This document shows positions 31,815-42,889 of a stretch of 64,000 bases of DNA, in pieces. Each line of letters begins with the position of its first letter. Position 1 is the stretch's first letter. Position numbers and translations under genes: made by a program. The DNA is taken from positions 842,360-906,359 of the forward strand of contig NZ_NPGA01000020.1 of the NCBI RefSeq assembly GCF_002259485.1, in the 5' to 3' direction. Source of the DNA: Rhodococcus sp. 14-1411-2a (GTDB lineage: Bacteria; Actinomycetota; Actinomycetes; Mycobacteriales; Mycobacteriaceae). The notes under the pieces were generated by a model that saw nothing but the letters and a program-made list of their open reading frames with translations, did no database searches and was not told where the DNA came from.

Positions 31815-32483
31815 TCAGGTGAGTCTGATCAAGCCGTAATCGAAGGCGTGCCGTCGGTACACGACCGAGGGGCGATCGGTTGCGCTGTCGTGGAACAGGA
31901 AGAAATCGTGGCCCACGAGTTCCATTTCGTACAGTGCGTCGTCGACGCTCATCGGTGCGGCCGAGTGGGTCTTCGTCCGCACGATGTGCCCCGGGCCGCT
32001 CTGGTCGTCCTCGAAGGTGTCGAGTTTCGTGTCGGGGTCGAGTGCCAGCGTGTCGTCCTCGGCGAGTTCGGCAGTGGCCTCGGCAACGGACACGGGCCGC
32101 TTCTCGCCGTAGTGAACCTTGCGACGGTCCTTGGTGCGTCGGAGTCTGCTCTCGAGTTTCGACGTCACCGCTTCGAGTGCGGCATAGAAACTGTCGGCGC
32201 ACGCTTCCGCTCGAACGACCGGGCCCTTGCCCTTCGCGGTGATCTCCACGCGTTGACATGCCTTGGCCTGGCGGCGATTTCGTTCGTGCTGCAGTTCGAC
32301 GTCGAACAGGTAGATGGAGGGATCGAAGCGCTCGAGGCGAGCCAGTTTCTCGGAGACGTATATCCGGAAGTGATCCGGTATCTCGACGTTGCGGCCCTTG
32401 ACCACGACGTCCGCATTGCTCTTGGCGGGTTCTTCCGAGGGCTTCTCGTCGAAGAAAACCGAGGCTTGTGAAGGGGTCGTCAC
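31815..32483 (-). CDS. hpf: Ribosome hibernation-promoting factor, long form
   Basis: A 222-residue long-form HPF. Residues about 28-130 form the S30AE/YfiA domain (VVVKGRNVEIPDHFRIYVSEKLARLERF) that blocks the decoding centre, and residues about 160-222 form the dimerisation domain (ALYEMELVGHDFFLFHDSATDRPSVVYRRHAFDYGLI). The long form pairs 70S ribosomes into 100S particles. GTG at 32483 has GGGAGG six bases upstream. It follows comF-like genes on the same strand but with a 200-base gap that probably holds its own stress promoter. Confidence 0.95.
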   Translation of the reverse strand: MTTPSQASVFFDEKPSEEPAKSNADVVVKGRNVEIPDHFRIYVSEKLARLERFDPSIYLFDVELQHERNRRQAKACQRVEITAKGKGPVVRAEACADSFYAALEAVTSKLESRLRRTKDRRKVHYGEKRPVSVAEATAELAEDDTLALDPDTKLDTFEDDQSGPGHIVRTKTHSAAPMSVDDALYEMELVGHDFFLFHDSATDRPSVVYRRHAFDYGLIRLT

Positions 32484-32683
32484 GCGTACCTCCCGATATC
32501 GGCCACGCCCACTGTTGGACGCGGCAAGTGTGCATGCCGAATGGGGAACCTTCCGGCATCAAAGTCCGGGGCATCACCTCACATCTGGTCCAGTCGGTGC
32601 GTGTCCGCGACGTTAGTCGGTCATCGACTCGTGTGCCACCGTTCACCCCGAATTGGTTGTCGGCGTGTCCTTCCCCTCCGCCG

Positions 32684-33367
32684 TCACGCACTCGCCACCA
32701 CCAGCGCTCCGGCTACCGGGACTCCGAAATCGGTTAGCACTCTTGCACATTCGGCCAACGTGGCACCGGTGGTGACGACGTCGTCGATCAGCAGAACGGT
32801 GAATTCCGCCGATGGCGTCACGCGTGCGTCGGCGTGCGAACGAGCCAGCCCGACGGCCTCGATCCGCCCTGCCACGTTGTGCTGTCGTTGTCCCGCCGAC
32901 AGTCCGACCGAATCACGTACTCCACCGGTCATGCGGAGCAACTCGGGAACGAGCACACGCTCGGGTGCCAACTGCTCGGCGGCGATTCGAGCGCATCGCA
33001 GAACGGGATCGCCTCCACGAGCCCGCGCCGCACGAGCCCGAGAGGGCGCGCAGATCAGAATCAGCGGACTCAGCTCCGGTGGATCGATCTCACCCGCGTC
33101 GCGTAGATGTCCGACGGCCTCGGCGAGCGCTCGCCCGAAAGGCCGGGCCACCGACCGCCGACCTCGCTCCTTCAGCGCGATCACACCACTGCGGCGCGGC
33201 CCGCTGTACGTACCCAGGGACCAGCAGGGCACACCGGGATCGACTCGTGGCCGAACGGCAACGGGCGGGACGAACAGGGCCAGAGAACACCCTCCGCACC
33301 AGTGCTCCCCCGGCACACCGCACCCGGCGCACTCGAGGGGCAGAACCAGATCGAGGAGCGTCCGCAT
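32684..33367 (-). CDS. ComF family phosphoribosyltransferase-like protein
   Basis: A 227-residue ComF protein. The N-terminal zinc ribbon is CAGCGVPGEHWCGGC (residues 14-28) and the phosphoribosyltransferase signature is VLLIDDVVTTGATLAE near residue 200. In naturally competent bacteria ComF helps DNA uptake; in actinomycetes its role is not known. It lies downstream of lpqB after 47 bases and may be co-transcribed with mtrAB-lpqB. Confidence 0.9.
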   Translation of the reverse strand: MRTLLDLVLPLECAGCGVPGEHWCGGCSLALFVPPVAVRPRVDPGVPCWSLGTYSGPRRSGVIALKERGRRSVARPFGRALAEAVGHLRDAGEIDPPELSPLILICAPSRARAARARGGDPVLRCARIAAEQLAPERVLVPELLRMTGGVRDSVGLSAGQRQHNVAGRIEAVGLARSHADARVTPSAEFTVLLIDDVVTTGATLAECARVLTDFGVPVAGALVVASA

Positions 33368-33414
33368 GGATGCGGAGTCTGCCCCGGCCCACCGACAGAG
33401 ATCTGCGACCGACG

Positions 33415-35193
33415 TCAGCCGGGCAGAATGGGCACAGCTTTCACGCCGGCCAGACCGGTGACCTCACGCCAGTACCGGTCGCCGACCGGATCGGAGTTGT
33501 TGAGGGCGAACACGGCCCGTGCATCGGCCACGTACTCCGTTTCCGGCGAGGCATCGACCGCCAACACCGGGGTGGTCAGGTTGCGTGACGGCAACGGATC
33601 CATCCGGGATCCGTCGACGCTCACCTGGACCACCGGGGAGTCGGTCGCGACCCGCGCGATCACGATGGTGTCGCCGGTGCTCCAGTCCAAACTCGTGGCG
33701 TCGCTACCGAGTCCGATGGCCACGGCCCTCGGCTCGGTGAGGGAGTACACACCCGAGGGCTCGCGCACCACCGTTGCCACGTACACGACGCCGTCGACGA
33801 TGAGCGCAGCTCGCACGCCGTCGCGGGCCAGTCGCAATTCGGTGATCCGGTTGCCGAGTGTCGTGACGGCGGTGGCCTCGACGGGTACCACCGACACCTG
33901 GCCGGTGGAAGGATCGCGGGCGGCCCGGATGACGTTGGTGCCGTCGATCACCGCCCAGGCTGCGTTGTCGTCGGCTCCCCAGGTGGGTCGAGTGATCGAT
34001 TGTCCCTCGGCCACGGGAAACGCGCCGCCGTCGTAGCTGCCGACCATGAGCGTGCTCGACGGCGCAGGGGCGGGCCGTCCGGTGTCCGCAACTCCTGCCA
34101 CGAGCGTGCCGTCGTTGGACAGGGCCACCGAGCGCAGATTGCGGGCCTGCCCGAAGTACCCGGGAGCGGGCGTGGTCTCCGCCTCGTCGACGCGAAGCAA
34201 GGTGCCGGACGCGAGTGCGTGCAGTCCGACACCGTCGCCGGTACTGCCCAGCGGATCGAAGGAGTCCACGCCTGCGGTCGTCCACCCGTCGGGCTTGGTC
34301 GTGTCGATCGGTTGACCGTCGGCGAGCAGCACGTAGGGCCCGGCCACCTCGGCCGAGGCCAGGGTCCAGATCACTTGCGCAGCAAGCAGTTCACGGTCGC
34401 GATCACCCTTGTTCTGCAGGCCGCCGAAGTCGATTCTGATACCACCGAGTCCCACCCCCACCTGTGAGGTCTGACCATCGGCCTTGGTTATGGGCCCGCG
34501 AATACTCACGTCGTCGGACAGTTCGTTGCTCACCGCGGCCGACAGTGCGGACTTGGGGCCGTCGATGAGCAGCTGTACGAGCTGGTTGGCGAGCTGGTCC
34601 TGCGATCCGCTGGTCCACCGCACATCGGGCACGAGTACGCCACCGAGCGGATCGACGAAGTAGAGCGATCGCTGCTGATAGGTGTTCAGAAACGCGGATC
34701 GATCGATGACGACACCGGGGGGCAGTTTCGAGATCCGCCACTGACCGTCCACCCGTGCCATCTCGATCTCGGCGTCGAAGGTGTCCGATCCGGCCTGGTA
34801 CTCGCCGCCCGAGGCCAGCATCCCGGCCGTCGCCGAGCGGATCGTGAACTGCGCGGTGTCGGGGGTTCGCGGACCGGACAGGGTGTCGATCCGATCCGCC
34901 ACGACCGTCCGTGCGCCGTCGTCCCAGGTTCCCGACGCCTCCTCGGTGAGAAACTGCCGGGCGGCCTGGTGTCTGTTGGCAGAGACGGCGCTGGCCTCGA
35001 AGAAGTCGTCCAGCAGGCGATCGGGCTCACGTCCCGGCTCGGGGGCCGGAGCGCTGGTGGGCACGGCACCGGCGGTCAGGGTGCCGATGGCCTGGGGGCT
35101 GGACGACTCGGGAAGGCTGGCGCATCCGCTCACGAGGGCGACGACGAGCACACACATCGCCAGCACCCGGGTGCGACGGCACGAGAAGATCAC
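33415..35193 (-). CDS. lpqB: LpqB lipoprotein, partner of MtrAB
   Basis: A 592-residue lipoprotein. The signal sequence CRRTRVLAMCVLVVALVSGC ends in a VSGC lipobox, Cys being lipidated after cleavage. A GerMN-type domain (about 200-330) is followed by a beta-propeller-like region. LpqB interacts with the sensor MtrB in mycobacteria and tunes the system. GTG at 35193 overlaps the mtrB stop (GTGA); an upstream ATG 57 codons away would destroy the signal peptide. Confidence 0.94.
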   Translation of the reverse strand: MIFSCRRTRVLAMCVLVVALVSGCASLPESSSPQAIGTLTAGAVPTSAPAPEPGREPDRLLDDFFEASAVSANRHQAARQFLTEEASGTWDDGARTVVADRIDTLSGPRTPDTAQFTIRSATAGMLASGGEYQAGSDTFDAEIEMARVDGQWRISKLPPGVVIDRSAFLNTYQQRSLYFVDPLGGVLVPDVRWTSGSQDQLANQLVQLLIDGPKSALSAAVSNELSDDVSIRGPITKADGQTSQVGVGLGGIRIDFGGLQNKGDRDRELLAAQVIWTLASAEVAGPYVLLADGQPIDTTKPDGWTTAGVDSFDPLGSTGDGVGLHALASGTLLRVDEAETTPAPGYFGQARNLRSVALSNDGTLVAGVADTGRPAPAPSSTLMVGSYDGGAFPVAEGQSITRPTWGADDNAAWAVIDGTNVIRAARDPSTGQVSVVPVEATAVTTLGNRITELRLARDGVRAALIVDGVVYVATVVREPSGVYSLTEPRAVAIGLGSDATSLDWSTGDTIVIARVATDSPVVQVSVDGSRMDPLPSRNLTTPVLAVDASPETEYVADARAVFALNNSDPVGDRYWREVTGLAGVKAVPILPG

Positions 35194-36875
35194 GTCGCGG
35201 GCTCCGACGTGGCTGTCTTGGCTGCGGTGATCGCGGGAATCGGTTGTCCTTGTGCGAACTTCTTGGTGCTGGGTTTGAGGGGCAGTGGGGATCCGATCAC
35301 CTTGTGCCCGCGCACGAGCGGCAGAGTGAGTCGGAAGCATGCGCCTTCGCCCAGTGCTCCCCACGCCTCGAGCTTACCGTCGTGCAAGCGGGCGTCCTCG
35401 ACGCTGATCGCCAGCCCCAGGCCGGTGCCCCCGGATCGTCGAACGCGGGAGGGATCCGAGCGCCAGAACCGGTTGAACACCAGCTTCTCTTCGCCTGGTC
35501 GCAGACCGACTCCCTGATCGCGCACGACGAATGCTGCCGCGTCGGCGTCCGAGCGTAGCCGCAGCAGGACCGGCTTGCCTTCGCCGTGGTCGAGTGCGTT
35601 GGCCAGCAGATTGCGCAGAATCCGTTCCACCCGTCGGGGGTCGACCTCGGCGATGACTGCCGTCTCGGGCATGTCGACGATCACTTCGGTGCCGGTCTCG
35701 CGCGCCAGGTGCCGCACGGTCGACACTGCCGCCCGGGCGCACATCCGCAGGTCGAGTTGTTCGGCGGCCAGCTCGGCCACGCCCGCGTCGTGGCGGCTGA
35801 TCTCGAGCAGGTCACCGAGCAGGGTCTCGAACCGATCGAGCTCGTTGACCAGCAGCTCCGAGGATCGCTTGAGTGCAGGCTCCAGGTCGTCGCTGGCGTC
35901 GTGGATGAGGTCTGCGGCCATCCGGACGGTGGTCAGCGGGGTGCGCAGTTCGTGGCTGACGTCGGAGGTGAATCGGCGCTGGAGGTTACCGAATTCCTCG
36001 AGCTGGGTGATCTGTTTGGAGAGACTCTCGGCCATCTCGTTGAAGGACATCGCGAGTCTGGCCATGTCGTCCTCGCCGCGGACCGGCATGCGCTCCTTGA
36101 GCCTGCCGTCGGCGAACCGCACCGCGATCCTCGACGCCGAACGAATGGGCAGAACCACCTGACGTGCGACGAGCATCGCGATCGCCGCGAGCAGCACCAA
36201 CAGCACCACTGCGCCGATGAACAACGTGCCGCGTACGAGCGAGAGCGTGCGATCCTCGCTGGCCAACGGAAAGATGAGATAGAGCTGCAGGGCCGAGATG
36301 TCGGATCCGGTGGGCGATCCCATGATCAGCGCCGAGCCGGAGTACCCGCCGTCACTGTCGGTCACCGTCGCGTACTGCGAGCTGATCAGGCCCTTCTTGA
36401 CGAAGTCGCGCAGGCTGTTCGGGATCTGATCGACCGGGCCAACCGAGGCCTCCGCGCGGGTGGCGTCGCCTTCCACGATCAGGACCGGATCGAACGATCC
36501 CGCAGACCCGGTGGTCGACGCGGCGTCCAGGTCCTGGTTGGTCAGCGCCGCCCTGGCTCGTTCGAGGCGCGTCGCGAGCCCGCTCGAGTCGTCGGCTCCG
36601 GCGAGGTTGCCCTCGACGGTGGTCCGTGAGCGGTCGAGTTCCTCGGTGGCTGCGGACAGCTTCGCTTCGAGCAGCCGATCGGTGATCTGAGAGGTCAGCA
36701 CGACCCCGAGGATGAGGATGACCACCAGGGACAGGGTCAGCGTCGACACGACGACGCGCAGCTGCAGTGATCGACGCCAGGCATGGCCCAGCGACGTACT
36801 CAGCGAACGAAACCAACGCAGTACGGGAGAGAACTTGCCGTTGATTCGCCGCCGAGAATGGGAGAAACGGATCAC
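35190..36875 (-). CDS. mtrB: MtrB sensor histidine kinase
   Basis: A 561-residue kinase. Two membrane helices (about 41-63 and 213-235) enclose a 150-residue extracytoplasmic sensor. HAMP follows, then the HisKA box FTSDVSHELRTPLTTVRMAA with the phospho-His near residue 311, and ATPase boxes (NLLANALDHGEG, DQGVGL, GTGLGLAIS). MtrB controls MtrA in cell-division and wall-linked regulation. GTG at 36875 overlaps the mtrA stop (ATGA-type, reading GTGA). Confidence 0.97.
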   Translation of the reverse strand: MIRFSHSRRRINGKFSPVLRWFRSLSTSLGHAWRRSLQLRVVVSTLTLSLVVILILGVVLTSQITDRLLEAKLSAATEELDRSRTTVEGNLAGADDSSGLATRLERARAALTNQDLDAASTTGSAGSFDPVLIVEGDATRAEASVGPVDQIPNSLRDFVKKGLISSQYATVTDSDGGYSGSALIMGSPTGSDISALQLYLIFPLASEDRTLSLVRGTLFIGAVVLLVLLAAIAMLVARQVVLPIRSASRIAVRFADGRLKERMPVRGEDDMARLAMSFNEMAESLSKQITQLEEFGNLQRRFTSDVSHELRTPLTTVRMAADLIHDASDDLEPALKRSSELLVNELDRFETLLGDLLEISRHDAGVAELAAEQLDLRMCARAAVSTVRHLARETGTEVIVDMPETAVIAEVDPRRVERILRNLLANALDHGEGKPVLLRLRSDADAAAFVVRDQGVGLRPGEEKLVFNRFWRSDPSRVRRSGGTGLGLAISVEDARLHDGKLEAWGALGEGACFRLTLPLVRGHKVIGSPLPLKPSTKKFAQGQPIPAITAAKTATSEPAT

Positions 36876-37549
36876 GGCGGTCCGGCCTTGTAGCCGACCC
36901 CCCTCACGGTCAACACCACCTCGGGGTTCTCCGGATCCTTCTCGACCTTGGCGCGCAGACGCTGCACGTGCACGTTGACCAACCGGGTGTCGGCCGCGTG
37001 GCGGTAGCCCCAGACCTGTTCGAGCAACACCTCTCGGGTGAACACCTGACGTGGCTTGCGCGCCAGTGCCACCAGCAGATCGAATTCGAGCGGGGTGAGG
37101 GAGACGAGTTCGTCACCGCGACTGACCTTGTGGGCGGGCACGTCGATGACGATGTCCGCGATGGACAGCAGTTCGGCGGGTTCGTCCTCGGTCCTGCGCA
37201 AGCGCGCACGAACACGAGCGACCAGTTCCTTCGGCTTGAAGGGCTTCATGATGTAGTCGTCCGCACCGGACTCGAGACCCAGTACGACATCGACGGTGTC
37301 GGTCTTGGCCGTCAGCATGACGATCGGCACGCCCGAGTCGGCACGCAGGACGCGGCAGACGTCGATGCCGTTCATGCCGGGAAGCATCAGATCCAGCAGC
37401 ACCAGATCCGGCCGGTTCTCGCGCACGGCCGCCAGTGCTTGGGTACCGTCGCCGACCACGAAAGGCTCGAACCCCTCACCGCGCAACACGATGGTGAGCA
37501 TCTCCGCCAGAGCCGAATCGTCGTCCACAACCAGAATCCGAGGCTTCAT
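36872..37549 (-). CDS. mtrA: MtrA response regulator
   Basis: A 225-residue OmpR-type regulator. The phospho-acceptor is D53 (LLDLMLPGMNG), with T and K partners in MLTAK and MKPFKPKEL. Residues 130-225 form the winged-helix DNA-binding domain (GYRHAADTRLVNVHVQRLRAKVEKDP). MtrA is essential in mycobacteria and regulates division and wall genes. It lies four bases after tmk and is followed by mtrB with overlap, so ahcY-tmk-mtrA-mtrB-lpqB form one run on the minus strand. Confidence 0.97.
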   Translation of the reverse strand: MKPRILVVDDDSALAEMLTIVLRGEGFEPFVVGDGTQALAAVRENRPDLVLLDLMLPGMNGIDVCRVLRADSGVPIVMLTAKTDTVDVVLGLESGADDYIMKPFKPKELVARVRARLRRTEDEPAELLSIADIVIDVPAHKVSRGDELVSLTPLEFDLLVALARKPRQVFTREVLLEQVWGYRHAADTRLVNVHVQRLRAKVEKDPENPEVVLTVRGVGYKAGPP

Positions 37550-37553
37550 GGTC

Positions 37554-38219
37554 CTATGGTGTCACTTTCCGAACGCCTGATGGCTGATTGAACATGTCGG
37601 CGGCGAGTCGATCGGGATCGACGTCGGCGGTGACGACTCGCCACGGTGACACCCAGTGCGAAGCCGCGAGCCTGCCGTACGCAGCCGAGGTTCGGCTCTG
37701 CAATGGGCCGTCCCTCTCGTAGGCGTCCCGGGTTCGAGCGAGGTCCGCACTCTCACGGGCCGCCGCACGCTCGGCGGCGAGCGCCACCGGGACGTCGAGC
37801 AGAATCTGGACATCGGGAACGGGCACGGCGAATCGGTCGAATTCGAGCGACCTGATCCATTCGACGGCCTCGCCGTCCGCGGACTGCTCCAGCCGAGCCG
37901 CGGTGTAGGCGGCATTGGATGCCACGTACCGATCGAGGAGAACGATGTCGTTGTCCGAGAGCAACTTTCGGATCTCGTCGCCCGCGTCCCGGCGATCGAG
38001 CGCGAACAACAGGGCCATCGCGTGCACGCTGCCCGCGGTGTCACCGTGCTCGCCGTGCAACGCCTCGGCCGCCAGATCGGCGTGCACCGACCGGTCGTAC
38101 CGGGGAAACCCGATGCGCTCGACCGACAGGCCCTGGCGTTCCCACGCCGAAACGAGCCGACGGGCGAGCGTGTTCTTGCCCGCTCCGTCGACTCCTTCGA
38201 TGACGAACAGTTTTCCCAC
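37554..38219 (-). CDS. tmk: Thymidylate kinase
   Basis: A 221-residue dTMP kinase. The P-loop is EGVDGAGKNTLARRL at about residues 8-22, and the DR(Y/H) motif reads LLDRYVASNAAYTAARL near residue 95. GTG at 38219 (VGKLFVIEG) starts the domain and is 11 bases after the ahcY stop. The frame is open far upstream because it reads antisense through ahcY. It makes dTDP for DNA synthesis. Confidence 0.94.
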   Translation of the reverse strand: MGKLFVIEGVDGAGKNTLARRLVSAWERQGLSVERIGFPRYDRSVHADLAAEALHGEHGDTAGSVHAMALLFALDRRDAGDEIRKLLSDNDIVLLDRYVASNAAYTAARLEQSADGEAVEWIRSLEFDRFAVPVPDVQILLDVPVALAAERAAARESADLARTRDAYERDGPLQSRTSAAYGRLAASHWVSPWRVVTADVDPDRLAADMFNQPSGVRKVTP

Positions 38220-38230
38220 TGACGGTGCGG

Positions 38231-39715
<1,485 letters not shown>

Positions 39716-39839
39716 CTTGCCTCTCCTGTTGACTGAGTGTCTGCCGTCCAGGCTATCGGGTCCGCACGCTTCGGGCTTCGACTGCCCGGAAGTGCAGAGG
39801 TGGAGCCTGTCGCCTGCGACCGATTGTCGAGAACCCGCG

Positions 39840-41060
39840 CTATCCGTTTCGTCCGGCTCGCGCCAGGATTCGAGCCCGTTTGCGGGGCAGGATGTTCGCT
39901 CGGGTGATATCTCCCTGGTAGTGCGCCAGTACCCGCGGATCCATGACCCGACGCCACAGCGGCGGAATTGCGGCGAGCATCACCATCGAGGCGTAGCCGG
40001 CAGGGAGCTGCGGAGCCTCGTCGCAGGAGAGCAGGGTCTGGTAACGCTTGCCCGGATTGGCGTGGTGGTCGCTGTGTCGCTGCAAGTGGTACAGAAATAT
40101 GTTGGTGCAGATCCTGTCGCTGTTCCAGCTGTGGCGGGGCGAGCACCGAACGTATCTGCCGCGATCGTTGGTTTCCCGGAGCAGGGCGTAGTGCTCCACG
40201 TAGTTCACCATCTCGAGCAGCACGAATCCGACGACGGCCTGCAACAGCAGGTACGGCGCGATGGACCAGCCGAACATGATCAACAGCGTGCCGAACAGCA
40301 CCAGGCTGAGCAGCCACGTGTGCAGCAGGGCATTGGTCGGGCTTGCGACCGAGCGGCCTTTGCGCCGAAGTCGCTGCGACTCGAGCTTCCATGCGGAGCC
40401 GAGGCCGAGAATCGTGCTGCGCGGCACGAAGCTCCACACGCTCTCGCCCAGTCGTGCGCTCGCGGGGTCGTCGGGCGTCGCCACTCGAACGTGGTGTCCG
40501 CGATTGTGTTCGACGAAAAAGTGTCCGTACAGCGTCTGAGACAGGGCGATCTTGGCCAGCCACCGCTCGTGCTGCTCGATGCGGTGGCCCAGTTCGTGGG
40601 CCGCGTTGATGCCGGTACCTGCCACCAGACCGACGGTGACCGCGAGGCCGATCTTGTCCACCACGCTCAGATCGCCGTACGCCCACATCCAGCAGGCGAC
40701 GAAGAGCCCGACGAACTGAACGGGCAGGAAGAGGTACGTACACCACCGGTAGTACCGGTCGTTCTGCAGCTTTTCACTGGCCGAAGCGTCCGGATTGTGC
40801 CCGTCCTCGCCTGCGATCACGTCGATCACCGGAATGATCACGAAGAAAACCAGCACGCCGCTCCACCAGAACAGCGGTATGCCCGTCCAGTAGACCAACT
40901 GCGACGGCAGCAATGCCGACGCCGGGGCCAGCAGCCCCAGCATCCATAGATATCGTTTGTTGTCCTGCCAGCGAACCGACCGCTCACTGGCCTTCGAATC
41001 CCGCCCCCCGAAAGCGACACCCGAACCCTCCAACGAAGGAATTCGGCCGTCCACACTCAC
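39840..41060 (-). CDS. alkB: Alkane 1-monooxygenase AlkB
   Basis: A 406-residue membrane di-iron hydroxylase that oxidises medium-chain alkanes at the terminal carbon. The eight-histidine signature is intact: HELGHR, EHNRGHH (near residue 175), LQRHSDHH (near residue 325) and the NYVEHYALLR box. About six membrane helices are visible. The usual rubredoxin genes do not follow: the next downstream gene is ahcY. A perfect palindrome TGTTGCAACA (41061-41070) abuts the GTG start. Electron supply must come from elsewhere. Confidence 0.95.
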   Translation of the reverse strand: MSVDGRIPSLEGSGVAFGGRDSKASERSVRWQDNKRYLWMLGLLAPASALLPSQLVYWTGIPLFWWSGVLVFFVIIPVIDVIAGEDGHNPDASASEKLQNDRYYRWCTYLFLPVQFVGLFVACWMWAYGDLSVVDKIGLAVTVGLVAGTGINAAHELGHRIEQHERWLAKIALSQTLYGHFFVEHNRGHHVRVATPDDPASARLGESVWSFVPRSTILGLGSAWKLESQRLRRKGRSVASPTNALLHTWLLSLVLFGTLLIMFGWSIAPYLLLQAVVGFVLLEMVNYVEHYALLRETNDRGRYVRCSPRHSWNSDRICTNIFLYHLQRHSDHHANPGKRYQTLLSCDEAPQLPAGYASMVMLAAIPPLWRRVMDPRVLAHYQGDITRANILPRKRARILARAGRNG

Positions 41061-41212
41061 TGTTGCAACACCCTCTCATCGAACTTTTTGAGTCCTCCAA
41101 GTCTGTTTTCGAGGGTATAACATTCCAGCGGTTTGATGTGACGCTATCTAAATTGCGCGGAATGTCCCTGGTCGGGACGTGAGTCGGTATATCCGCGTCG
41201 CCGATGCCGGGG

Positions 41213-42730
41213 TCAGTTCCCCGACCTGTCGGTACGAGCCTTCTCGGCTTCCCGCAGTCCCATCACCGAGTGCCGCCTGCTGTACACGACGTAGATGACG
41301 ACACCGGCAGCCATCCAGACCAGGAAGCGCAGCCATGTTTCGACCGACAGGTTCAGCATCAACCACAGGCACGCGAGGACCGCGAGGATCGGCACAAGGG
41401 GAACCCAGGGAACGCGGAAACCACGCTCGAGGTCGGGTCGAGTTCGGCGTAGTACCAGAACCCCGGCAGAGACCAGCACGAACGCGAACAACGTGCCGAT
41501 GTTCACCATCTCCTCCAGCGTGCCGAGCGGAACGAAAGCGGCGAGCAGGCCGACGATGACACCGACCAGAATCGTCGTCCGGACCGGCGTGCCCTTCTTT
41601 CCGGTGTGTGCCAATGCACGCGGCACCAGTCCGTCTCGCGACATCGCGAACAGCACCCGGGTCTGCCCGAGCATCAACACCATCACCACGGTCGTCAGAC
41701 CGGCGAGTGCGCCGAACGAGATGATGTTCTTGGCCCAGGTCAGCCCGTTCAGTTCGAATGCCGTCGCCAGCGTGGAACTGTCACCGGCCAGATCCGTGTA
41801 CTTGACCATCCCGGTCAGAACCAGAGTGACGGCCACGTACAGCACGGTGACGATCGCGAGCGATCCGAGGATTCCGCGGGGAAGTGCCTTCTGCGGTTCC
41901 TTGGTCTCTTCGGCGGTCGTCGCCACCACGTCGAATCCGATGAATGCGAAGAACACCAGGGACGCCGCGGCCAGCAGTCCGTACCACCCGAACGTGCTGC
42001 CTCCTGCGCCGGTGACGTACGAGAGCAGAGATTGATGCAGTCCCTCGCCGGTGGATCCCGCTTCCGACGGCGGAATGTAGGGGTCGTAGTTGGCGACCTT
42101 GATGTAGAAGGCTCCGAGTACGACGACGAACAGCACGACGATCACCTTGATCGCGGTGATGACCAGCGACACCCGCGAGGACAACTTGGTGCCCGATGCG
42201 ATGAGCACCGTCAGGACCACCACGATCAGCAGTGCACCCCAATCGAAGTTCAGTGAACCGATCTCGAGCACCGGAGCGGCCGTACCGAGCAGATCGCCCA
42301 GATAGAGCGACCACGCCTTCGCCACCACCGCGGCTGCGAGGCCGAACTCGAGGATGAGATCCCATCCGATGATCCAGGCGATGAACTCACCGAACGCCGC
42401 GTACGAGAACGTGTACGCGCTTCCGGCCACGGGCACCGTCGACGCGAACTCCGCGTAACACAGCGCCGCGAGGCCGCAGGCGATGGCCGCGAGCACGAAG
42501 GCCAACGACACTGCCGGTCCCGCAACGTTTCCGGCGGTCCGCGCGGTCAAGGTGAAGATGCCGGCACCGACGGCGACGGCGACGCCGAACACGGTCAGAT
42601 CCCAGGATCCGAGTTCTTTCCGGAGCTTGGTGTCCGGTTCGTCGGTGTCCTGGATCGACTGCTCGATCGATTTGGTCCGGAACCAACCCGTCGTGCGTGG
42701 GGTCTTCGCGGGCCGGTCTGCTCTGGTCAT
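41213..42730 (-). CDS. Amino-acid permease (APC superfamily, CAT-like)
   Basis: A 505-residue transporter with about 12-13 membrane helices, of the APC superfamily. The N-terminal cytoplasmic stretch leads into LGSWDLTVFGVAVAVGAGIFTLTAR, the canonical substrate-binding first helix (VGAGIF). It resembles cationic-amino-acid and basic-amino-acid antiporters. ATG at 42730 is chosen because GGAGA lies seven bases upstream. The position matches Rv3253c. The substrate is not certain. Confidence 0.92.
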   Translation of the reverse strand: MTRADRPAKTPRTTGWFRTKSIEQSIQDTDEPDTKLRKELGSWDLTVFGVAVAVGAGIFTLTARTAGNVAGPAVSLAFVLAAIACGLAALCYAEFASTVPVAGSAYTFSYAAFGEFIAWIIGWDLILEFGLAAAVVAKAWSLYLGDLLGTAAPVLEIGSLNFDWGALLIVVVLTVLIASGTKLSSRVSLVITAIKVIVVLFVVVLGAFYIKVANYDPYIPPSEAGSTGEGLHQSLLSYVTGAGGSTFGWYGLLAAASLVFFAFIGFDVVATTAEETKEPQKALPRGILGSLAIVTVLYVAVTLVLTGMVKYTDLAGDSSTLATAFELNGLTWAKNIISFGALAGLTTVVMVLMLGQTRVLFAMSRDGLVPRALAHTGKKGTPVRTTILVGVIVGLLAAFVPLGTLEEMVNIGTLFAFVLVSAGVLVLRRTRPDLERGFRVPWVPLVPILAVLACLWLMLNLSVETWLRFLVWMAAGVVIYVVYSRRHSVMGLREAEKARTDRSGN

Positions 42731-42889
42731 CGGGTCTCCGTATCGCCACTTCACATCTGTCGACGGATCACCGAACTCATCCGTCACTTCGATTCACTGT
42801 GGCATCAGACTATTGCCTCCGGGCGGACCGTTCGCACAATTACGCAGTCCGAAACCGCAAGCGGCGCAACGATGACCGAATTGCCCGAT

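Noticed and set aside
39716..39839. An S-adenosylhomocysteine riboswitch before ahcY
   Set aside because: The likely leader from the TAGCCT box is only about 33 bases and shows no matching pairing pattern.
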